A stretch of DNA of 11,007 bases from Thermoleophilia bacterium (GTDB lineage: Bacteria > Actinomycetota > Thermoleophilia > Gaiellales > Gaiellaceae): assembly GCA_025933895.1 (NCBI GenBank), contig JAICZB010000050.1:1-11007 (forward strand), read 5' to 3'. Below are positions 1 to 6,732 of the stretch, in pieces. Numbering within the stretch: position 1 is the first letter of the stretch; every line of letters begins with the position of its first letter. The translations under genes and the position numbers were made by a program. Under the pieces are notes generated by a model. That model had not been told where the DNA came from. It made no database searches and saw only the letters and a list, made by a program, of their open reading frames with translations.

Positions 1-574
1 GGTGGCCATAGCCCTCGCCCTCGGGCAGGACTCCGGTGCGCGCGATCGCGCGGGACTGCTCCGGTCCGTCGCGGCGTACGACTTCGGCGATCAGAGAGGC
101 GTAGTGGATTGCGGCGCCGGCGAGGCCCATGACGCTGACGAGGACGTGGCCGCCCCGCCGCGTGACGCGTGCGAGCTCCGCAACCGCCTCCTCCGCCCGG
201 CCGACGACGTAGCTGAGCGGACCGCCGAAGCAGACCGTCGCGTCGAACGCGTCGTCCGGGAAGCGAGAGAGGTCGGTGATGTCGCCGACCTGCGCGTCGG
301 CGTCCGCCACGCGCGATCGCAGCAGCTCGAGCTGGCCCGGCGAGATGTCGAGCGCCGTCACGTGGGCGCCGAGGCGCAGCAGCTCGAGCGTGAACCGTCC
401 GGGCCCGCAGCCGGCGTCGAGGACGCGGTCACCGGGACGGACGTATCCCTCGAGCATCTGCGTGTGAACGGCCACGCTGGGCGCCGGTGTGACGCCGCGC
501 TCGAAGCGCGTCCACTCCTGCTCGCCGTAGTCGTCGAAGTACTCGGACGTCCTCGCGGGATCCCACGTGCTCAC
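1..574 (-). CDS. Class I SAM-dependent methyltransferase, 3' end beyond window
   Basis: The first 191 residues of a class I (Rossmann-fold) methyltransferase are visible; the end lies off the left edge. The SAM-binding motif I is VLDAGCGPGRFTLEL at about residues 50-64. It is followed by the acidic ALDIS segment that should hold the SAM ribose, and by a post-II segment FDATVCFGGPLSYV and RRGGHVLVSV. This order matches the Methyltransf_11/25 group; the substrate cannot be told from sequence. The start is GTG at 574, chosen because it overlaps the stop of the amidase gene by four bases (GTGA), as at every other junction of this operon. It is the last visible gene of the trp operon. A link to tryptophan-derived products would be a guess from position only. 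Confidence 0.85.
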   Translation of the reverse strand, partial: MSTWDPARTSEYFDDYGEQEWTRFERGVTPAPSVAVHTQMLEGYVRPGDRVLDAGCGPGRFTLELLRLGAHVTALDISPGQLELLRSRVADADAQVGDITDLSRFPDDAFDATVCFGGPLSYVVGRAEEAVAELARVTRRGGHVLVSVMGLAGAAIHYASLIAEVVRRDGPEQSRAIARTGVLPEGEGYGH

Positions 575-1491
575 AGGCGTTCCAGCAGCGCCTTCTCGAC
601 CTTCGCGACGGCGGCGTACGCGGGGTCGTAGACGTTGCCGACGTCGTAGCGGATGCACTGGCCGAGGAGCGCCGAGCCGGCGCGGTGGTCGAGGCCGTGA
701 TCCTGCTCGAGCAGGCGGAGGAGCTCGGTCGTCGCGTGCTGGATGGCCTGGTCGAGCGGGCGCGCGTTGCCGACGGCCATGACGAACGTGCCGTCGTCCG
801 CACGAGGCCAGCGGATCGTCTTGCCCTTCAGCAGATCGAGGGAGAACTCGACGTCCATCGAGACCTCGATCCCGGTGCCGACGATCTCGCCGTCGCCCTG
901 GAGCGCGTGCCCGTCGCCGAGGTGGAAGAGCCCTCCTTCGACGAAGACGGGGAAGTCGACGGTCACGCCTGCGCGGAAGCCGCGGTAGTCCATGTTCCCG
1001 CCGTGCTCGCCCGAGGTCGCGCACGAGATCGCCTGCCCCTGCGCCGGAGCGACGCCGAAGCAGCCCAGCATCGGCTCGAACGGCAGCTCGCCGAGCGATT
1101 CGAGACCCGGCGGCGGATTCTCGAGCTCGGCGGTGCCGCGCTCCAGGTCGAGCACCCACCAGTCCTCGCCGTCTCCGTCACCGAGCCTGCGGACGAAGTG
1201 CGGGTCGACGGTGTGGGGCGCGACCCACGCGCCGGTGACGCCGCGCGCGCGGTTGGGACGGATCGAGTGGAACCGGACGCGGAGCGTGTCTCCCGGCTCG
1301 GCGCCTTCGAGGTAGAACGGGCCGGTCTGCGGGTTGCCGCCGGGGGTGATGTGCTCACCGTTTCCGTCGTAGCCGCCCGAGTCGACCGTCCATGTGCGGA
1401 TCGTGTCTCCGCTCGCGACACGGAGAGCCGGCTCGTGCGAGCCGATCGTGGTGTGGAAGTGCGTCGGCTCGAAGTCGTGCACCGTGGTCAC
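571..1491 (-). CDS. Acetamidase/formamidase family amidohydrolase
   Basis: A 306-residue protein of the FmdA/AmdA family, which hydrolyses short amides such as formamide or acetamide to the acid and ammonia in the cytoplasm. Family marks are TVDSGG (35-40), GGNMD (164-168) and HLGDGHALQGDGE (190-202), the conserved acidic and histidine-rich core. The length is usual for the short bacterial members. The start is GTG at 1491, overlapping the trpB stop (GTGA); the open frame continues upstream, but only as antisense-like low-complexity sequence inside trpB. The gene is embedded in the trp operon where trpA commonly follows trpB. It is not related to TrpA and is not one of the known kynurenine formamidase families. 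Its true substrate is unknown; an indole amide is conceivable but unsupported. Confidence 0.88.
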   Translation of the reverse strand: MTTVHDFEPTHFHTTIGSHEPALRVASGDTIRTWTVDSGGYDGNGEHITPGGNPQTGPFYLEGAEPGDTLRVRFHSIRPNRARGVTGAWVAPHTVDPHFVRRLGDGDGEDWWVLDLERGTAELENPPPGLESLGELPFEPMLGCFGVAPAQGQAISCATSGEHGGNMDYRGFRAGVTVDFPVFVEGGLFHLGDGHALQGDGEIVGTGIEVSMDVEFSLDLLKGKTIRWPRADDGTFVMAVGNARPLDQAIQHATTELLRLLEQDHGLDHRAGSALLGQCIRYDVGNVYDPAYAAVAKVEKALLERL

Positions 1492-2600
1492 AGCCGCTCG
1501 AGTACCTCCGCGAGGTCCTTGTCGCCACGTCCGCTCAGGCCGACGAGGATCAGCTCGGCGTCGAGGTCGCGCGCGCGGGCGAGCGCATGGGACGGCTCGA
1601 GCGCCGGGAGTATCCCCTCGGTCCGGGCGAGATCCCGGAACGAGGCGAGCGCCTCCTCGTCCGTCGCGACGACGTACTCGGCGCGTCCGGTGTCGCGGAG
1701 GAAGGCGTGCTCGGGCCCGACGCCGGGATAGTCGAGCCCGGCCGAGATCGAGTGCGCGTCGGCGATCTGGCCGTCCTCGTCTGCGAGGACCGACGAGCGC
1801 GCGCCGTGGAGAACGGCCGGACGGCCGCTGCCGAGCGACGCCGCGCCGGCCGCCTCCACCCCGACGAGCCGCACATCCTCGTCCTCGACGAAGCCGTGGA
1901 AGATCCCGATCGCGTTCGAGCCGCCGCCGACGCAGGCGACGACCGCCTCGGGCAGGCGCCCCTCGGCGACGAGCATCTGCTCGCGCGCTTCGCGGCCGAT
2001 CACGGACTGCAGCTCGGCGACGAGCTCCGGATACGGCGCAGGCCCGACGCACGAGCCGATCAGGTAGTGCGTCGTCTCGACATTCGTGATCCAGTCGCGG
2101 ATCGCCTCGCTCGTCGCCTCCTTCAGGGTCTTCGTCCCGAAGTCGACCGGTCGAACCTCCGCGCCGAGCAGCCGCATCCGCTCGACGTTGGGGCGTTGGC
2201 GGCGCATGTCCTCCTCGCCCATGTAGACGACGCACTCGAAGCCGAAGCGGGCGCAGACCGTCGCCGTGGCGACGCCGTGCTGGCCGGCTCCGGTCTCGGC
2301 GACGATCCGCCGCTTGCCGAGCCGCCGCGCGAGCACCGCCTGGCCGAGCGCGTTGTTGAGCTTGTGCGCGCCCGTGTGGAGGAGATCCTCGCGCTTGAGA
2401 TAGAGGCGCTTGCCCGGTGCGAACTGCTCGCTCAACGTGAGCGGCGTCGGCCGGCCCGCGTACGTCGTGAGCAGGCCGTGCAGCTCGGCGCGGAAGGAGT
2501 CGTCGGCGAGCGCCTCCCGCCACCCGCGCTCGAGCTCGTCCAGCGCCGGGATCAGCGTCTCGGGGACGTAGCGGCCGCCGTAGTCGCCGAAGCCGCTCAT
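1488..2600 (-). CDS. trpB: Tryptophan synthase beta chain
   Basis: A 370-residue PLP enzyme that condenses indole with serine to give tryptophan. It has the TrpB1-type N-terminus GDYGGRYVPETL. The PLP lysine is K80 in HTGAHKLNNALGQ, the catalytic glutamate E102 in AETGAGQHGVA, and the phosphate-binding loop GGGSNAIG runs from 225 to 232. EGILPALEPSHA and SGRGDKDL lie near the C-terminus. It is slightly shorter than the usual 390-400 residues. The ATG at 2600 overlaps the trpCF stop (ATGA). The sequence is of the TrpA-dependent type rather than the longer TrpB2 type, yet no trpA follows; the next gene is an amidase. One normally conserved motif, GPHPYP, reads GPAPYP here (residues 186-191). 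Confidence 0.97.
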   Translation of the reverse strand: MSGFGDYGGRYVPETLIPALDELERGWREALADDSFRAELHGLLTTYAGRPTPLTLSEQFAPGKRLYLKREDLLHTGAHKLNNALGQAVLARRLGKRRIVAETGAGQHGVATATVCARFGFECVVYMGEEDMRRQRPNVERMRLLGAEVRPVDFGTKTLKEATSEAIRDWITNVETTHYLIGSCVGPAPYPELVAELQSVIGREAREQMLVAEGRLPEAVVACVGGGSNAIGIFHGFVEDEDVRLVGVEAAGAASLGSGRPAVLHGARSSVLADEDGQIADAHSISAGLDYPGVGPEHAFLRDTGRAEYVVATDEEALASFRDLARTEGILPALEPSHALARARDLDAELILVGLSGRGDKDLAEVLERL

Positions 2601-3751
2601 CCGCGTGCCTCCCGCACGAACGCGCGCACCTTCTCGTGATCCTTGACCCCGGGAGCGGACTCGAGTTGCGACGCGGCGTCCACCGCCCACGGCTGCACGG
2701 CCTCGATCGCCGCGCGGACGTTGTCCGGGCCGAGGCGACCGGCGAGGACGAGGCGGTCGTCGCGCCGTGCGTTGCGCCAGTGGTCGGGATCCTCGCCCTC
2801 CCACGGCAGGTCGGCAACTCGCGCGACCGGCTCGCCTTCTCGGAGGAGGACCGCGTCGCGTCCGCGCACCTTGCCCGCCTCGCTGGCGTAGAGCTGCACG
2901 AGGTCCGCGCCTCGCTCCTCCGGCTCTCCGACGAAGACGGCAACGCTCAGTGCCGTCTCCGGCACCGGTAGGACCTCGGGCGCCCGGCGGGGAGAGCCTT
3001 CGGCGAAGATGAAGCCGCACAGGTCCGCGCCGGCCTCGACGGCGGCGTCCACGTCCTCCTGTCGCGTCAGCCCGCAGACCTTGACGAGCGGCCGCGATAG
3101 CAGCTCCTGCAGCTTCGCGCGGGGCTCGTCCGCGCGCATGAGCGACGTGCCGACGAGGACGGCGTCGGCGCCGGCGAGCTCCGCCGCGGCCGCCTGCGCG
3201 CGGGTGTGGATCGCGCTCTCCGCGACGACGACCCGGTCGCGGGGCGCTCTCGCGACGAGCTCCAGCTGGGCAGCACGGTCGATTCGGAAGGTGCCGAGGT
3301 CTCGGGCATTGACGCCGATCACGTGCGCGTCGAGGCGCGTGGCGCGCACGAGCTCCTCCTCGTCGTGCGCCTCGACGAGCGTGTCGAGGCCGAGCTCCTC
3401 CGCGGTGCGCATGAGCCGTGTCGCGGTTGGGTCGTCGAGGTCGCGCAGGATGAGGAGGGCGGCGTCGGCGCCGGCCTCGCGCAACTCGCGCAGGTGCTCC
3501 TCGGTCGAGAAGAAGCCTTTCGCGAGCAGCGGCAGGTCGACGGCCGCCCGCGCCGCGCGCAGGTCGTCGAGCGAGCCCGCGAACGCCTCGTCGACGAGGA
3601 CGGACACCGCACGCGCCCCTCCGGCCTGGTAGGCGGGCACGACGTCCTCCACCCGCGCGCCAGGGCTGATGTCGCCGGCGGAGGGCGAGCGCCGCTTGAA
3701 CTCGGAGATCGCGCCGAATCCGGGCTGCGAGAGGCTTTCCGCGAATTTCAT
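2597..3751 (-). CDS. trpCF: Fused indole-3-glycerol phosphate synthase / phosphoribosylanthranilate isomerase, compact
   Basis: One 384-residue protein carries two consecutive pathway steps. Residues 1 to about 218 are TrpC: E17 and K19 in EFKRRSPSAG, K78 in LLAKGFF, E127 in LVEAHDEEEL, N148 in IGVNARDL and E178 in VAESAI match the known catalytic and phosphate-binding set. Residues 221-384 are TrpF: C226 in KVCGLT is the general base, followed by GFIFAEGSPRR, VAVFV, VQLY, LAGRLGPDNV and VDAASQLESAPGVKD. Both halves are short. TrpC lacks the usual N-terminal helix region of about 40 residues, and TrpF has about 164 residues instead of about 200. The TrpC lysine motif, normally KDF, reads KGF. 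The ATG at 3751 overlaps the trpD stop (ATGA), which fixes the start. The C-F order of fusion is the one known from enteric bacteria; it is unusual outside them. Confidence 0.93.
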   Translation of the reverse strand: MKFAESLSQPGFGAISEFKRRSPSAGDISPGARVEDVVPAYQAGGARAVSVLVDEAFAGSLDDLRAARAAVDLPLLAKGFFSTEEHLRELREAGADAALLILRDLDDPTATRLMRTAEELGLDTLVEAHDEEELVRATRLDAHVIGVNARDLGTFRIDRAAQLELVARAPRDRVVVAESAIHTRAQAAAAELAGADAVLVGTSLMRADEPRAKLQELLSRPLVKVCGLTRQEDVDAAVEAGADLCGFIFAEGSPRRAPEVLPVPETALSVAVFVGEPEERGADLVQLYASEAGKVRGRDAVLLREGEPVARVADLPWEGEDPDHWRNARRDDRLVLAGRLGPDNVRAAIEAVQPWAVDAASQLESAPGVKDHEKVRAFVREARG

Positions 3752-4758
3752 GCGTTGCTGAACTCCACGAGCTCGTCGAGCCGTGCCGCCGCCGCGCCCG
3801 AGTCGATCGCCTCCCGCGCCTGCGCGATCCCCTCCCGCAGGTCGACGGCGTGGCCGGCCGCGGCGATTCCGCCCGCTGCGTTGAGGATCACGGCCGAGCG
3901 GTGGCCGCCGTCTGCGCCGGCGAGCACGTCCCTCAGCGCCGCCGCGTTCGTCGTCGCGTCGCCGCCGCGCAGCTCGTCAGGGTCGCAGCGCTCGACACCA
4001 AGCTCGAGCGGGTCGAGCTCGTACTCGCGCACGCTGCCGGCCTCCACCTCGCAGACGAGGTTCGGCCCGCAGGGCGAGAGCTCGTCGATGCCGCCGGCGC
4101 CGTGGACGACGTAGGCGCGCGTCGCGTCGAGCTGGACGAGCGCGTCGGCGAGCGTCCGGGCCAGGTCGGGCGAGTAGACGCCGAGGACGAGGGCCCGCGC
4201 GCCGGCAGGGTTCGTGAGCGGTCCGAGCACGTTGAAGACGGTACGCGTCGCGAGCTCGCGGCGGACGGGCGCCGCGTGCCGCATGGCCGGGTGGTGCGCC
4301 TGCGCGAAGAGGAAGCCGAAGCCGAGCTCGTCGATCGAGCGCTCGATCCGTTCCGGTGGCACCTCGAGCCGGAAGCGGAGCGCCTCGAGCACGTCCGCCG
4401 CTCCGGTCTGAGACGACGCCGCCCGGTTGCCGTGCTTCGCGACGGCCGCTCCCGCCGCAGCCGCGACGAGCGCTGCGGCGGTCGAGATGTTGTACGTGTT
4501 GGCGCCGTCGCCGCCGGTGCCGACGACGTCGACGAGGTCGGTGCGCGACGGGCTGACGCGGAGGACGTGCTCGCGCATCGCCTCGGCGCAACCTGCGATC
4601 TCGTCTGCCGTTTCGCCCTTGGCCCGCAGCGCAACGAGGAAGCCGGCGATCTGCGCCTGCGTCGCCTCGCCGGTCATGATCACTCCCATCGTCCCGCGGG
4701 CCTCCTCCCGCGAGAGGTCGTGGCCCTCGAGCAGTCGGGCAAGCGTCTGCTGGATCAC
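3748..4758 (-). CDS. trpD: Anthranilate phosphoribosyltransferase
   Basis: A 336-residue enzyme that joins anthranilate to PRPP, the second step of the pathway. The PRPP loop GTGGDGANTYNIST is at 80-93 and the anthranilate-site KHGNRAASS at 108-116. AHHPAMRHAAPVRRELATRT with FNVLGPLTNPA spans about 154-185, and the Mg-binding acidic pair D225-E226 lies in GGIDELSP. The length is normal for the family and no key residue is missing. The start is GTG at 4758, overlapping the trpG stop (GTGA). Its place between trpG and trpCF follows pathway order. Confidence 0.97.
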   Translation of the reverse strand: MIQQTLARLLEGHDLSREEARGTMGVIMTGEATQAQIAGFLVALRAKGETADEIAGCAEAMREHVLRVSPSRTDLVDVVGTGGDGANTYNISTAAALVAAAAGAAVAKHGNRAASSQTGAADVLEALRFRLEVPPERIERSIDELGFGFLFAQAHHPAMRHAAPVRRELATRTVFNVLGPLTNPAGARALVLGVYSPDLARTLADALVQLDATRAYVVHGAGGIDELSPCGPNLVCEVEAGSVREYELDPLELGVERCDPDELRGGDATTNAAALRDVLAGADGGHRSAVILNAAGGIAAAGHAVDLREGIAQAREAIDSGAAAARLDELVEFSNA

Positions 4759-5318
4759 AGCCGGCCCTCGAGGAAGTTGCGCGCGAGTGCCGGCCCGTCG
4801 GGGGTGAGCACGGACTCCGGGTGGAACTGGACGCCGACGGCGGGGAGCTCGCGATGCCGCACCGCCATCACCTCGCCGTCCTCCGCGAACGCGGTCGGCT
4901 CGAGCATGTCCGGCAAACGTGTGGCGGCGAGCGAGTGATAGCGGCCGGCCTCGAACGGCTCCGGCAGTCCGCTGAAGAGGCCGCTCCCATCGTGACGGAC
5001 CGGGCTCGCCTTTCCGTGCACGAGTTCACGCGCATACCCGACCTCCCCGCCGCAGGCCTCGACGAGCGCCTGGTGGCCGAGGCAGACACCGAGAGTGGGT
5101 GTCGTCGGCAGCAGCCGTTCGATGATCGCAGGCGTCGCGCCAGCCGCAGCCGGACGTCCCGGCCCGGGGGAGACGACGAGGTGGGAGGGAGCGAGCCGCT
5201 CGGCCTCGTCCGCGTCGAGCTCGTCGTTGCGCCGCGTGACGACCTCCGCGCCGAGCGCCCCGAACAGGTGCGCGAGGTTGTACGAGAACGAGTCGTAGTT
5301 GTCGATGAGGAGGATCAC
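4755..5318 (-). CDS. trpG: Anthranilate synthase component II (glutamine amidotransferase)
   Basis: A 187-residue class I glutamine amidotransferase that supplies ammonia to TrpE. The N-terminus ILLIDNYDSFSYNL is diagnostic of TrpG/PabA. SPGPGRPAAAG is at 50-60, and the catalytic triad is C79 (GVCLGHQ) with H166 and E168 (VQFHPES). GRYHSL at 125-130 belongs to the substrate pocket. The start is GTG at 5318, overlapping the trpE stop (GTGA). The sequence alone cannot exclude a shared role in folate synthesis (PabA), but its place inside the trp operon makes TrpG the natural call. Confidence 0.96.
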   Translation of the reverse strand: MILLIDNYDSFSYNLAHLFGALGAEVVTRRNDELDADEAERLAPSHLVVSPGPGRPAAAGATPAIIERLLPTTPTLGVCLGHQALVEACGGEVGYARELVHGKASPVRHDGSGLFSGLPEPFEAGRYHSLAATRLPDMLEPTAFAEDGEVMAVRHRELPAVGVQFHPESVLTPDGPALARNFLEGRL

Positions 5319-6679
5319 TGCACGGCGTCCTGCTCCGACTCTGCCAGCTCGATCGCGGCCTCGAGCGCCCGCAGCTTGGCGAGGCACTCTTCGTGCTCGG
5401 CGGCCGGATCCGAGTCGGCGACGATCCCGCCTCCGGCCTGGAGATGCGCGACACCGTCGCGCAGCCAGAGCGTGCGGATCGCGATGCATGTGTCGAGCTC
5501 TGCGGTCTCCGGCAGGAAGTAGCCGACCCCGCCGGCGTAGATCCCGCGCCGGAAGCACTCGAGCTCCGAGATGATCTGCATCGCGCGCACCTTCGGCGCA
5601 CCCGAGACGGTGCCGGCCGGAAAGCACGCACGGAGCAGCTCGAACGGCGTGACGCCGTCCCGCAGCTCGCCGACGACCTCCGAGACGAGGTGCGTCACGT
5701 GGGAGTAGCGCTCCGCCTCCATGAACCGCTCGACCTGCACGGAGCCGGGCACGCAGACGCGGGAGAGGTCGTTGCGGCCGAGGTCGACGAGCATCGTGTG
5801 CTCCGCCCGGTCCTTCTCCGAGGCGAGCAGCATCGCCGCGTCGCCCTCGCCGGGGGCGATCGTCCCGGCGATCGGGTTGAGCTCCGCGCGGCGGCCGGCG
5901 CACTTGACCACCGTCTCCGGCGAGCTGCCGACGAGCGCCAAATCGCCGAGCTCGAGCAGGAAGAGGTACGGCGAAGGGTTGACGCGCCGCAGCGCCCGGT
6001 AGAGCTCGACCGCGGACGCCGACGTGGGGCGGGTCGCGCGCTGCGCGATCACGACCTGGAAGACGTCGCCCTCGCGGATGTGCTCCTTCGCCCGCTCGAC
6101 ACGGCGGAGGTGCTCCTCGCGCGAAGGCTCGCGCTCCAGCCGCCCGCGCGGGGTCGAGCCGCGCGGCAGCGGGGGCGAGGCGCCGGTCAGTCCAGCCGCG
6201 TCGCCGCGCAGCAGCTCGGCGACGCCGCGCGCGTGGTCGAAGCGGAGCAGGACGTCCGGCACGAGGAAGAGGCTCTCCGGCACACCGGGACCGTCGTCGG
6301 GCAGCGGCACCGTCGGCTCGAAGGTCGCGACGGCGTCGTAGCCGAGGTAGCCGAAAACCGGCTCGCCCGGGAGCGCCGCAGGCGCTCGGTCTTCTCGCCG
6401 GGCGTCGTCGGCTTTGCCGGCGACGCTTCCAGCCGGGAGCGCCGCAGGCGCTCGGTCTTCTCGCCGGGCGTCGTCGGCTTTGCCGGCGACGCTTCCAGCC
6501 GAGAGCGCTTCGGCCTCGGCGAACGAGACGAGCCGCGAGCCGGCCCCGACGAAGCTGTAGCGGCCGAGCCGGCCCCGCTCGACCGACTCGAGCAGGAAGG
6601 AGCCGCGAGCGGTCTCGCGCAGGCCGAGGTACGCGCCGAGCGGCGTGAGGAGGTCGGTCGGGATCTCGGTCTCGGGCAT
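5315..6679 (-). CDS. trpE: Anthranilate synthase component I, with in-frame palindromic insert
   Basis: A 454-residue chorismate-utilising enzyme that makes anthranilate with TrpG. The N-terminal LLES (29-32) followed by GRYSFVG is the site used for feedback binding of tryptophan in the family, so allosteric control is probably kept. Catalytic-domain marks are GDVFQVVIAQR (204-214), NPSPY (234-238), GSSPE (251-255), PIAGT (269-273), AEHTMLVDLGRNDL (292-305), FPAGTVSGAPK (353-363) and QAGGGIVADSDP (414-425). The ATG at 6679 is preceded by GGAG, eight bases away. Residues 61-104 are two identical 22-residue repeats followed directly by GEPVFGYLGYD; see the repeat entry. Apart from the insert the N-terminal half is short for the family. 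Expression is probably set by the leader and terminator immediately upstream. Confidence 0.97.
   Translation of the reverse strand: MPETEIPTDLLTPLGAYLGLRETARGSFLLESVERGRLGRYSFVGAGSRLVSFAEAEALSAGSVAGKADDARREDRAPAALPAGSVAGKADDARREDRAPAALPGEPVFGYLGYDAVATFEPTVPLPDDGPGVPESLFLVPDVLLRFDHARGVAELLRGDAAGLTGASPPLPRGSTPRGRLEREPSREEHLRRVERAKEHIREGDVFQVVIAQRATRPTSASAVELYRALRRVNPSPYLFLLELGDLALVGSSPETVVKCAGRRAELNPIAGTIAPGEGDAAMLLASEKDRAEHTMLVDLGRNDLSRVCVPGSVQVERFMEAERYSHVTHLVSEVVGELRDGVTPFELLRACFPAGTVSGAPKVRAMQIISELECFRRGIYAGGVGYFLPETAELDTCIAIRTLWLRDGVAHLQAGGGIVADSDPAAEHEECLAKLRALEAAIELAESEQDAVQ
6367..6498 (-). repeat. Two exact tandem 66-bp double-palindrome units, translated within trpE
   Basis: Units 6367-6432 and 6433-6498 are identical at all 66 positions. 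Each contains two inverted repeats: GAGCGCC-GCA-GGCGCTC (6371-6387 and 6437-6453), and GTCGTCGGC-TTT-GCCGGCGAC with one mismatch (6404-6424 and 6470-6490). The unit length is a multiple of three and it is read in frame as a charged, Ala-rich peptide (AGSVAGKADDARREDR..., residues 61-82 and 83-104 of TrpE). A weaker match to the unit's first bases continues at 6499-6510, and may mark the entry site. Two hairpins per unit plus a clean reading frame resemble in-frame palindromic elements known from Rickettsia and Wolbachia. Whether copies exist elsewhere in this genome cannot be seen here. Confidence 0.9.
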
Positions 6680-6680
6680 G

Positions 6681-6701
6681 AAAAAGGCTCCTCTCGGAGC
6701 C
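6681..6701 (-). terminator. trp attenuator terminator overlapping the trpE ribosome binding site
   Basis: On the minus strand GGCTCC (6701-6696), a GAGA tetraloop (6695-6692) and GGAGCC (6691-6686) form a perfect 6-bp GC-rich stem. It is followed at once by five T (6685-6681), one C and the trpE ATG. This is the layout of an intrinsic terminator. The GGAG of the 3' arm is also the Shine-Dalgarno sequence of trpE (8 bases from ATG), so the hairpin should block both transcription and ribosome entry. The same GGAGCC occurs in the leader at 6752-6747 and can compete for the 5' arm. Confidence 0.82.
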
Positions 6702-6732
6702 GGGTTCGAGCGGACGGGGTGTGCGGCGCGGT

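Noticed and set aside
571..1491. The amidase as a kynurenine formamidase joining Trp synthesis to breakdown.
   Set aside because: Known kynurenine formamidases belong to other folds, and no dioxygenase or kynureninase gene is present.
1392..2639. A 415-codon plus-strand open frame opposite trpB.
   Set aside because: It is the complement of a clear TrpB with all its motifs and shows only the repetitive composition of an antisense frame.
1492..2943. An in-frame upstream extension that would make the amidase a 790-residue protein.
   Set aside because: The extra 484 residues lie wholly within trpB and trpCF in another frame and look like shadow sequence; the GTG at 1491 with a GTGA overlap matches the other junctions.
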